Source: Dehalococcoidia bacterium (GTDB lineage: Bacteria; Chloroflexota; Dehalococcoidia; Tepidiformales; Tepidiformaceae). Taken from it: a stretch of 5,796 nt of DNA. The first letter of the stretch is position 1, and every line of letters starts with the position of its first letter. The stretch spans positions 7,011 through 12,806 of the forward strand of contig VXRS01000066.1 in assembly GCA_009838385.1 (NCBI GenBank), given 5' to 3'. The translations under genes were made by a program, and so were the position numbers. The notes beneath the pieces are model-generated. The model was not told the origin of the DNA. It saw only the letters and a program-made list of their open reading frames with translations, and ran no database searches. This document shows, piece by piece, positions 1-5,249 of the stretch.

Positions 1-234
1 CCCGAGCACGACGCCGCCCACGTCGCTCTTGTGGGCCACGTTCGGGGAGACGACCTTGAGCGCCACCGGATAGCCCATCGCCTCGGCTTGCGCTGCCGCC
101 TCCTCGCGCGTCTGCGCCAGCGTGGTCGCCGTCACGGGAACGCCGGCGTCGCCCAGCGCCGCTTTCGCCTCCACCTCGGAGAGCAGGGTGCGGTTCTCGG
201 CGCGCGCGCTGGCGATGGTATCGGCGAAGGTCAT
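1..234 (-). CDS. ATP-grasp acyl/acetyl-CoA synthetase (ADP-forming) beta-type subunit, N-terminal part
   Basis: Only the first 78 residues are in the window; the gene continues past position 1. The start is ATG at 234-232, with a GAGGA Shine-Dalgarno (plus-strand tcctc, 241-245) six bases before it. The peptide has the opening of the ATP-grasp_5 fold of NDP-forming acyl-CoA synthetases: LLSEVEAKAAL near residues 17-27, GVPVT near 31-35, then GYPVALKVVSP and HKSDVGGVVLG at about residues 54-78. The last motif is very characteristic of the beta domain of ADP-forming acetyl-CoA synthetase. In the family this domain couples acyl-CoA to acyl phosphate, phospho-histidine and ADP, giving reversible acetate plus ATP formation in the cytoplasm. 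Because the protein begins directly with the ATP-grasp part and a tRNA gene lies upstream, it is probably a stand-alone beta subunit or a beta-first arrangement rather than the common alpha-beta fusion. Substrate (acetate or another acyl group) cannot be told from this fragment. Confidence 0.85.
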   Translation of the reverse strand, partial: MTFADTIASARAENRTLLSEVEAKAALGDAGVPVTATTLAQTREEAAAQAEAMGYPVALKVVSPNVAHKSDVGGVVLG

Positions 235-261
235 GGGCGGTCCTCGGCGTGGAGTCGCCGG

Positions 262-267
262 ATTCTA
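262..267 (-). promoter_or_regulatory. Candidate -10 box for the ATP-grasp synthetase gene
   Basis: The minus strand reads TAGAAT here, a five-of-six match to TATAAT in very GC-rich surroundings. It would place the transcript start near 255, giving a leader of about 20 nt that contains the GAGGA ribosome site. No good -35 hexamer stands at 16-18 nt upstream (minus strand GGGCGT at 17 nt), so this is a weak call. The gene may also be read through from the tRNA genes. Confidence 0.35.
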
Positions 268-311
268 GCGGCCCCTGTGCGTTCACGCCCGATGGATGAG
301 GGAAACAGGGT

Positions 312-385
<74 letters not shown>

Positions 386-396
386 GCGAGGAAAAC

Positions 397-483
397 TGGT
401 GCCCAGGGTGAGATTTGAACTCACACGCCCCGAAGGGCACTGCCCCCTCAAGACAGCGTGTCTGCCGGTTCCACCACCTGGGC
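397..483 (-). tRNA. tRNA-Leu (GAG)
   Basis: The minus strand from 483 to 400 is an 84-nt class II tRNA plus encoded CCA (plus-strand tgg, 397-399). It has acceptor stem GCCCAGG/CCTGGGC, anticodon stem CTGTC/GGCAG with loop TTGAGGG, a long variable arm with stem GCCC/GGGC around a TTCG loop, T stem GTGAG/CTCAC, and discriminator A73. Anticodon GAG (plus-strand ctc, 447-449) reads CUC and CUU. CTC is by eye one of the commonest leucine codons in the neighbouring protein genes, so this should be a heavily used isoacceptor. It is transcribed ahead of tRNA-Cys. Confidence 0.97.
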
Positions 484-494
484 CCAGACCATCG

Positions 495-523
495 ATCGTA
501 GGCAGCGAGCCAGCCTGCGGCAA
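495..523 (-). promoter_or_regulatory. Sigma-70-type promoter of tRNA-Leu/tRNA-Cys
   Basis: On the minus strand TTGCCG (523-518) is followed after exactly 17 nt by TACGAT (500-495). These match TTGACA and TATAAT at four of six positions each. The predicted start is near 488, leaving a leader of about five nt before the tRNA at 483. The same TACGAT stands at the same distance from the tRNA-Trp gene, which supports the call. Confidence 0.6.
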
Positions 524-564
524 GCGCATTGGCGGTAGCGCCACCCGATCTCAGGAAGAGGGTT

Positions 565-640
565 TGGCAGGGGTGGCAGGACTCGAACCCGCGACACTCG
601 GATTTGGAGGCCGATGCTCTACCAACTGAGCTACACCCCT
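565..640 (-). tRNA. tRNA-Trp (CCA)
   Basis: The minus strand from 640 to 568 is a 73-nt cloverleaf with encoded CCA (plus-strand tgg, 565-567). It has acceptor AGGGGTG/CACCCCT, D stem GCTC/GAGC, anticodon stem TCGGC/TCCGA with loop CTCCAAA, T stem GCGGG/CCTGC with loop TTCGAGT, and discriminator G73, which is usual for tRNA-Trp. The anticodon is CCA (plus-strand tgg, 605-607). One oddity is that the anticodon-stem pair 31-39, next to the loop, is C facing U (plus-strand g610 and a602), not a normal pair. Everything else is intact, so the gene is probably functional. It lies 81 nt upstream of tRNA-Leu and has its own promoter. Confidence 0.95.
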
Positions 641-651
641 GCGGCCCTGAG

Positions 652-660
652 ATCGTACCA
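652..660 (-). promoter_or_regulatory. Extended -10 promoter of tRNA-Trp
   Basis: The minus strand reads TGG then TACGAT, which is the extended -10 form (TGn plus hexamer). This form can make up for a missing -35, and indeed no -35 match is seen 16-18 nt upstream. The hexamer ends exactly 11 nt before the mature tRNA 5' end, the same spacing as at tRNA-Leu. The transcript start should be near 645. Confidence 0.5.
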
Positions 661-702
661 AACACCCGAGACACGGGCCCCGACCGCCTCTCCCGGCGAT
701 CA

Positions 703-731
703 TTGTTCGTTGGCCGTCCCTCCCCAACACT
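703..731 (+). promoter_or_regulatory. Candidate argF promoter giving a leaderless transcript
   Basis: TTGTTC (703-708) and AACACT (726-731) are separated by 17 nt. Each matches the consensus at only three of six positions. The spacing would put the transcript start at or next to the A of the argF ATG at 738. The 20 nt before that ATG are pyrimidine-rich and hold no Shine-Dalgarno sequence, which fits leaderless initiation. The hexamers alone are too weak for a firm call. Confidence 0.3.
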
Positions 732-737
732 CGTTCA

Positions 738-1664
738 ATGACACGACATCTGCTTGACTCCGCCGACCTCACGCCTGCCGAGATCGGTTTCCTCCTGGAG
801 ACCGCCCTGGAGTTCAAGCGTCGTCCCCGCAAGCTCCTCGAAGGGAAGCATCTCGCCCTCCTCTTCGAGAAGCCGTCCCTGCGAACCCGCGTCAGCTTCC
901 AGGTCGGGATGCACCACCTCGGTGGCGAGACCCTCTACCTCGCCCCCCAGGAAGTGGGGCTTGGCGAGCGCGAGGCCATCAAGGACGTCGCCCGTGTCCT
1001 CGCCCGCTACGTCGACATCGTCGCCGTGCGCACCTTCGGACAGGTCATCGTCGAGGAATACGCGCGCTTCTCCGACATCCCCGTCGTCAACGCCCTCACC
1101 GACGAGCAGCACCCCTGCCAGGCGCTCGCCGACCTGCTGACCCTGCGCGAGCGCTTCGGCGACCCGCGCGGCCACTCCCTCGCCTTCATCGGCGACGGCA
1201 ACAACGTCTCCTCCAGCCTCATCGTGACGGCTGCCTCGCTTGGTATGGATGTGCGCCTCGCGACGCCCGAGGGCTACCGCCCACCCGAGGCCTTGCTAAC
1301 CGAGACGCAGGTTCGCGCCGGCGAGACGGGCGGCTCGTTCCTGCTCACGGCGGACCCCGACGAGGCCGCCGCAGGCGCGGACGCGCTCTACACCGACACC
1401 TGGATCTCCATGGGCCAGGAGCGCGAGTCGGAGCGCCGCCGTATCGATTTCGTCGGGTACTGCCTCGATGAGGCGCTCGTGGCTCGCACCTCTCCCAATG
1501 CGCTCATCATGCACGACCTCCCCGCCCACCGCGGCGAGGAGATCACCGACGAGGTCATGGAGTCCCCCAACTCCATCATCTTCGACCAGGCGGAGAACCG
1601 CGTGTGGGCGCAGGTGGCCGTCGTCGCCTTCCTTCTGGGGCTCGTCGAGGCGCCTGCCGCCTGA
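738..1664 (+). CDS. argF: Ornithine carbamoyltransferase (anabolic)
   Basis: This cytoplasmic enzyme makes citrulline from carbamoyl phosphate and ornithine in arginine synthesis. The 308 residues are normal family length. The carbamoyl-phosphate domain comes first, with SLRTR at 47-51 (a variant of STRTR), VRTFGQ at 97-102 and HPCQALADL at 125-133. The ornithine domain follows with FIGDGNNV at 150-157, the ornithine loop DTWISMG at 220-226, and AENRVWAQ at 285-292. The DxxxSMG loop separates it from aspartate carbamoyltransferase. The near-invariant HCLP motif is HDLP here (259-262): Asp260 replaces the active-site cysteine, while the following AHRGEEITDE is normal. Gln55 also stands where SFE is usual. 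The start is fixed by the typical N-terminus (RHLLDSADLT); no ribosome site precedes it. No other arg gene is adjacent. It is transcribed away from the tRNA cluster and separated by 72 nt from cdaA. It could be a functional variant or a relative using a similar amino acid, but the ornithine loop favours OTCase. Confidence 0.92.
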   Translation: MTRHLLDSADLTPAEIGFLLETALEFKRRPRKLLEGKHLALLFEKPSLRTRVSFQVGMHHLGGETLYLAPQEVGLGEREAIKDVARVLARYVDIVAVRTFGQVIVEEYARFSDIPVVNALTDEQHPCQALADLLTLRERFGDPRGHSLAFIGDGNNVSSSLIVTAASLGMDVRLATPEGYRPPEALLTETQVRAGETGGSFLLTADPDEAAAGADALYTDTWISMGQERESERRRIDFVGYCLDEALVARTSPNALIMHDLPAHRGEEITDEVMESPNSIIFDQAENRVWAQVAVVAFLLGLVEAPAA

Positions 1665-1688
1665 ACCTCTGGCCGTGGGCGCGTTCGC

Positions 1689-1694
1689 TATGAT
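1689..1694 (+). promoter_or_regulatory. Candidate -10 box of the cdaA operon
   Basis: TATGAT is a five-of-six match to the -10 consensus and stands out in GC-rich sequence between the argF stop and the cdaA start. The transcript would begin near 1701, at a GGGAGG run. The base run 17 nt upstream (cctctg, 1666-1671) is not a recognisable -35, so either an activator is needed or argF transcription also reads through. Confidence 0.4.
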
Positions 1695-1707
1695 TGCCGG
1701 GGGAGGC

Positions 1708-1723
1708 CGGCGCGTACGCGCCG
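1708..1723 (+). repeat. Perfect 16-bp palindrome in the cdaA leader
   Basis: CGGCGCGTACGCGCCG is a perfect inverted repeat. It begins about seven nt after the predicted transcript start and ends 13 nt before the cdaA ATG. As DNA it has the symmetry of a dimeric repressor site. As RNA it could form a six-pair stem with a GTAC loop, between the upstream GGGGGAGG (1699-1706) and the start codon. No T-run follows, so it is not an intrinsic terminator. A chance CG-rich palindrome is possible in DNA of this composition. Confidence 0.45.
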
Positions 1724-1736
1724 CGAGCGATGAACC

Positions 1737-2567
1737 ATGGACTTCCAGGAGGCCCGCGAAGTCCTCAATCAGTTCGATTGGTCGGCCGCGATCGACGTCC
1801 TGCTCATCGCGGCCGCCATTTTTGCTGCCTTCCGGCTGCTGAGCCGCACGCGCGCTATCACCCTGCTGCGCGGCGCCGTGGGCCTCATCCTCGTCCTCGT
1901 CATCCTCGGGCTCGCGCTCGACCTGACCGCCGTCAACTGGATTCTGCAGAACGGCCTCGTCGCCCTCATCGTCGGCGCCGCCGTCATCTTCCAGCCCGAG
2001 ATCCGGCGCGGCCTCGACCTGCTCGGCCGAACCGGTATCCAGGACCTCCTCGCCCACGACCCCACCGAGGACACCATCGATGCCGTCGCCGAGGCTGCTA
2101 CGCGTATGGCCCGGGAACGGCACGGCGCCCTCATCGTCTTCGAGCGCGAGACCGGTCTCCAGGACGTCGTCGAGACCGGCGTCCCCGTCGATGCACGCGT
2201 CTCCTCCGAGCTGATCGAGGGCATCTTCTTCCCCAACTCGCCCCTGCACGACATGGCCACCGTCGTCCGCGGCGCCCGTGTGGTTGCCGCCTCTTGCGAG
2301 CTTCCCCTGGCCGACGAGGTTCGGGGGTTCGGCGTGCGCAGGCTCGGGACACGTCACCGCGCTGCCGTCGGTATCACGGAGCAGACCGACGCCCTCACCG
2401 TCATCGTCTCCGAGGAGACCGGCGAGATCAGCGTGGCCCAGAGTGGCCGGCTCGACCGGGTTGCTCGCGGATCGCTCCTCGCCCAGGAGCTTCACCGGCG
2501 CATGGAGCGCCATCCCGACGGCGGCAACGGCGAGCCCGCCGGCCTAGAGCGCGTGACGAATGAATGA
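1737..2567 (+). CDS. cdaA: Membrane diadenylate cyclase, CdaA type
   Basis: CdaA condenses two ATP into cyclic di-AMP, a second messenger for potassium, osmotic and envelope control. The 276-residue protein has the standard CdaA layout: three membrane helices (about 18-34, 43-61, 67-86), the FQPEIRRGLDLLGR linker at 85-98, then the DAC domain at about 115-240. Visible DAC motifs are GALIVFERETGL (130-141), ETGVPVDARVSSELI (146-160), FFPNSPLHD (164-172), GTRHRAAVGI (204-213) and VSEETGEISVA (224-234). The catalytic DGA motif reads DMA (172-174): the Asp is kept, but the highly conserved Gly is Met173. The RHR motif is intact. The ATG at 1737 fits the family N-terminus, though the ribosome site before it is poor (GAGCGA, 1725-1730) and an AGGAGG lies just inside the gene at 1747-1752. 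The gene overlaps ybbR by 8 nt. Family membership is near certain. Activity is likely but unproven because of Met173. Confidence 0.93.
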   Translation: MDFQEAREVLNQFDWSAAIDVLLIAAAIFAAFRLLSRTRAITLLRGAVGLILVLVILGLALDLTAVNWILQNGLVALIVGAAVIFQPEIRRGLDLLGRTGIQDLLAHDPTEDTIDAVAEAATRMARERHGALIVFERETGLQDVVETGVPVDARVSSELIEGIFFPNSPLHDMATVVRGARVVAASCELPLADEVRGFGVRRLGTRHRAAVGITEQTDALTVIVSEETGEISVAQSGRLDRVARGSLLAQELHRRMERHPDGGNGEPAGLERVTNE

Positions 2568-3909
2568 CCTCTGGGTACGCCTGCGCCCGCTGCTGCTGAC
2601 CGCGCGCACCCTTGCGGGGGCCACGGTCCTCTCCCTCGTTCACAACTGGCCGCTCACCCTCTTCAGCCTCGTGCTCTCCTTCGCCATCTGGTTCCTGGTG
2701 GAGGATGTCGAGAACCCGCGCATCGAGGCCACCGTCCCCGCCGAGGAGCAGGCCGCCATCCCCGTCGAGGTCGTCAACGTGCCGAGCGGCCTCATCGTGG
2801 GCGAAGTTGAACCCATCCGCGTCTTCGTCGAGGCCCGTGAGGAAGACATCGACGAGCTGCGCGCGGCCGACTTCAACGCCGTGGTGGACGCTTCGCAGGT
2901 CGGGGCCGGTGACATCCGCAGCCTTCCCGTCACCGTCACCACCGAGCGCCGCGAGGTGCGGGTCATCCGCCCGGAACCGCGGACCGTGGAGGTCTCCGTG
3001 GTCGCGACCGTCAGCAGGGAACTCCCCGTGACCGTCGTCATCACCGGGGAGCTCCCCTCGGGCTTTCGGCAGGGCCTTGAGGCGGTCGATCCTCCCTTCG
3101 TCGAGATCACGGGCAGGGAAGAGCTGGTGGACTCCGTCGACGAGATTCAGGCGACTGTCTCGATCGCTGGCCTGCAGAACACCCAGACCTTCAACGTCGA
3201 GCTCGTTCCGCGCACGAGCGACGGCTCCCGCGTGACCGTAACCCTCTCCCGGAACCGCGCCCGCGTCACCGTTCCCGTCGAGGAGGCGCTGCTGACGCGC
3301 CAGATCGCCGTCCTCGGGGGGGCGACCGGCGCCCCCGCGCGCGGCTATACCGTCACCGACGTCGCCGTCAGCCCCTCCCCCATCGAAGTCACGGGTCCAC
3401 GCGACATCGTCGAGAGCCTCTCCGCCTTCGTCGTCGAGGATGCTGATGTCAGCGGCGCCATCGCCGAGGTCATCGAGAGCCGCGAGCTCGACCTTCCCCC
3501 GGGTGTGTCCGCAAATGTGGACACGGTCTTCATCACGGTCACAATCGACCCACAGATAGGATCGCGCGTGTTGCGCGTCGTCCCCGTCTTCAGCGATACC
3601 CCTCAGGGGCTGGAGCTGGCGGCAGGCGTGTACTTCGTGGAGGTCCGCCTCGCCGGCCTCGAGCCCGACCTCGCCCGCCTCGGCCTGGACGATGTGACGG
3701 CGAGCGTTTCCCTGGCCGGGGCCCCGCCCAGGTTCTCCCGCCACCAGCCCGAGGTTTCCGTGCCCGAGGGCATCGAGGTCGTGTCCGTCGCGCCCCTCTG
3801 GGTCCAGCTGGTCGCCCCTCCCGAGGACGAACCCGAAGAGGAAGAGGCCGCTACCGACGAAGAGGGCGAATCCGGCGAGGCCACCGAAGAGGATGAGGCC
3901 GGGCAGTGA
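2560..3909 (+). CDS. cdaR: YbbR-domain protein CdaR, membrane-anchored regulator of CdaA
   Basis: This is the usual partner of CdaA; in Firmicutes CdaR binds the cyclase in the membrane and modulates its output. The 449 residues start with a short cytoplasmic segment and one membrane helix (about 25-47, ending IWFLV). An extracytoplasmic part follows with four beta-rich YbbR repeats, at roughly 60-146, 155-238, 247-329 and 337-417. The repeat signature shows best as VEITGREELVDSV (181-193) and IEVTGPRDIVESL (275-287). The C-terminal tail 421-449 is strongly acidic (16 Asp/Glu in 29 residues) and probably disordered. It is not part of the YbbR fold. The start ATG lies inside the end of cdaA (8-nt overlap), and the stop overlaps the GTG of der (GTGA). 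The acidic codons at the 3' end also supply the ribosome site for der. The role is inferred from the fold plus adjacency to cdaA. Confidence 0.9.
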   Translation: MNDLWVRLRPLLLTARTLAGATVLSLVHNWPLTLFSLVLSFAIWFLVEDVENPRIEATVPAEEQAAIPVEVVNVPSGLIVGEVEPIRVFVEAREEDIDELRAADFNAVVDASQVGAGDIRSLPVTVTTERREVRVIRPEPRTVEVSVVATVSRELPVTVVITGELPSGFRQGLEAVDPPFVEITGREELVDSVDEIQATVSIAGLQNTQTFNVELVPRTSDGSRVTVTLSRNRARVTVPVEEALLTRQIAVLGGATGAPARGYTVTDVAVSPSPIEVTGPRDIVESLSAFVVEDADVSGAIAEVIESRELDLPPGVSANVDTVFITVTIDPQIGSRVLRVVPVFSDTPQGLELAAGVYFVEVRLAGLEPDLARLGLDDVTASVSLAGAPPRFSRHQPEVSVPEGIEVVSVAPLWVQLVAPPEDEPEEEEAATDEEGESGEATEEDEAGQ

Positions 3910-5249
3910 CCGCTTCCTCCCACCTTCCCCGCGTGGCCATCGTGGGCCGCCCCAACGTGGGCAAGTCGTCCCTCTTCAACCGCATCGTGGGTGAACGGCT
4001 CGCCATCATCGAGGACGAGCCCGGCACGACCCGCGACCGCCTTGAGGCCGAGGTTGAGTGGCGTGATCGGCCCTTCCTCTTGCTCGATACCGGTGGGTTT
4101 CAGGTCGAGGACGAGGGCGACTACACCGACCTCATCCGCGCCCAGATCAACGCCGCCATCGCCGAGGCCACCCTGGTGCTCTTCTGTGTCGACTCCCGCG
4201 ACGGCCTCACTGCCAGCGACTATGACGTGGCCGACGCCGTGCGGCGCGGCGAGACCCCCGCCATCCTCGTCGCCACAAAGGCCGACAACGAGTCGCGCGA
4301 GATCGTCGCCGCCGCCGAAGCGGGGGCGCTCGGCTTCGGTCTGCCGCTCCCCGTCTCCGCCCTCCACGACCTGAACGTCGGCCTCCTCCTCGACGAGGTC
4401 GTCGAGCGCCTCCCCGAGACCCCGCCCCTCGTCGAGCAGGACCGCGTCCGCGTCGCCATCGTGGGGCGACCCAACGTCGGCAAGTCGACCCTCGTGAACG
4501 CACTCATCGGCGAGGAGCGCGTCATCGTCAGCGACGTTGCCGGCACCACCCGCGATGCCATCGACACCGACCTGGACGCCCCCGAGGGCGCATTCACGCT
4601 CATCGATACCGCCGGCATCCGGCGGCCCGGTAAGCGCGGCCAGGGCGTCGAGCGCCACGCCGTCCTCCGCGCCACCGCCGCCCTCGCCCGCTGCGACGTC
4701 GCCATCGTCCTTGTCGATGGCGCCCAGGGAGTCGCCTCGCAGGACACGCACATCGCCGGCCTCGCCCAGGAAGCTTCGACCGGCATCGTCGTGGCAGTGA
4801 ACAAGACCGACCTCTGGGAGAGTCCCGAGGAAGACCGCGCCCGCCTGCTTGCCGCCATGCGCGAGCGCTTCCGCTTTCTGCCCTGGGCGATGTTCACGTT
4901 TGTCTCGGCCGAGGAGGCCGCCGGCCTCCCGGACCTGCTCCGCCTCGCCGCCGAGGCGCGCGAGGCGCGCCGCCGCCGCATCCCCACGGGCGAACTGAAC
5001 GGGATTTTCCGCCGCGCCCTCCGCGACCACGCCCCTCCGGTCGTTCACAGCAAGCGCCTCAAGATCCGCTTCGCCACCCAGCCATCCGTCGACCCGCCCA
5101 CCTTCGTCGTGTTCGTCAACGACCCGAAGCTCATCCACTTCAGCTACCGCCGCTACCTCGAGCGCTGCCTGCGCGAGGCGCACGACTTCGAGGGCACCGC
5201 CATCCGGTTCGCCTTCCGTGGCTCGAACGAGGAAGATGAGCCGGAATGA
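3906..5249 (+). CDS. der: GTPase Der (EngA), ribosome assembly factor
   Basis: Der is an essential double GTPase that acts on the maturing 50S subunit. The 447 residues hold two G domains and a KH-like C-terminal domain. G domain 1 has GRPNVGKSS (14-22), GTTRDR (40-45), DTGG (61-64), TKAD (124-127) and SAL (151-153). G domain 2 has GRPNVGKST (187-195), GTTRDAID (213-220), DTAG (234-237), NKTD (299-302) and SAE (334-336). The KH-like part runs from about 355 to 437, with the usual PP..V.FVND.....SYRRYLE pattern. The only motif variation is T124 in place of Asn in the first NKxD; the second is canonical. The start is GTG at 3906, overlapping the cdaR stop, with GGATGAGG (3891-3898) seven nt before it as ribosome site. 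In-frame sequence before the first G1 motif is short, so no better start exists. The stop overlaps the plsY start (ATGA). Confidence 0.97.
   Translation: MTASSHLPRVAIVGRPNVGKSSLFNRIVGERLAIIEDEPGTTRDRLEAEVEWRDRPFLLLDTGGFQVEDEGDYTDLIRAQINAAIAEATLVLFCVDSRDGLTASDYDVADAVRRGETPAILVATKADNESREIVAAAEAGALGFGLPLPVSALHDLNVGLLLDEVVERLPETPPLVEQDRVRVAIVGRPNVGKSTLVNALIGEERVIVSDVAGTTRDAIDTDLDAPEGAFTLIDTAGIRRPGKRGQGVERHAVLRATAALARCDVAIVLVDGAQGVASQDTHIAGLAQEASTGIVVAVNKTDLWESPEEDRARLLAAMRERFRFLPWAMFTFVSAEEAAGLPDLLRLAAEAREARRRRIPTGELNGIFRRALRDHAPPVVHSKRLKIRFATQPSVDPPTFVVFVNDPKLIHFSYRRYLERCLREAHDFEGTAIRFAFRGSNEEDEPE

Noticed and set aside
273..310. Inverted repeat CCCTGT/ACAGGG between tRNA-Cys and the ATP-grasp gene, as a possible tRNA terminator
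   Set aside because: Only six pairs around a 26-nt loop and no T-run on either strand; not convincing as an intrinsic terminator.
530..543. Small hairpin TGGCG-GTAG-CGCCA between tRNA-Trp and tRNA-Leu
   Set aside because: Five pairs, no T-run, and short CG-rich inverted repeats are expected by chance here.
1747..1752. Perfect AGGAGG just inside cdaA, suggesting a later start codon
   Set aside because: No in-frame ATG, GTG or TTG follows at a usable distance, and starting later would cut into the first membrane helix; treated as chance.
1694..2563. Long plus-strand frame overlapping cdaA, rich in Arg and Pro
   Set aside because: It is a frame-shifted shadow of cdaA; its composition is typical of out-of-frame GC-rich DNA, while the cdaA frame carries all DAC motifs.
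3930..4495. Near-identical stretches in der encoding GRPNVGKS twice
   Set aside because: This is the ancient duplication of the two G domains found in every Der protein, not a recent repeat.
1296..5183. Very long open frames on the minus strand opposite cdaA, cdaR and der (up to about 500 codons)
   Set aside because: They arise from the C/G-ending codon bias of the plus-strand genes, have repetitive Asp/Glu/Gly/Ala-rich translations with no recognisable fold, and lie opposite proteins with clear family motifs.
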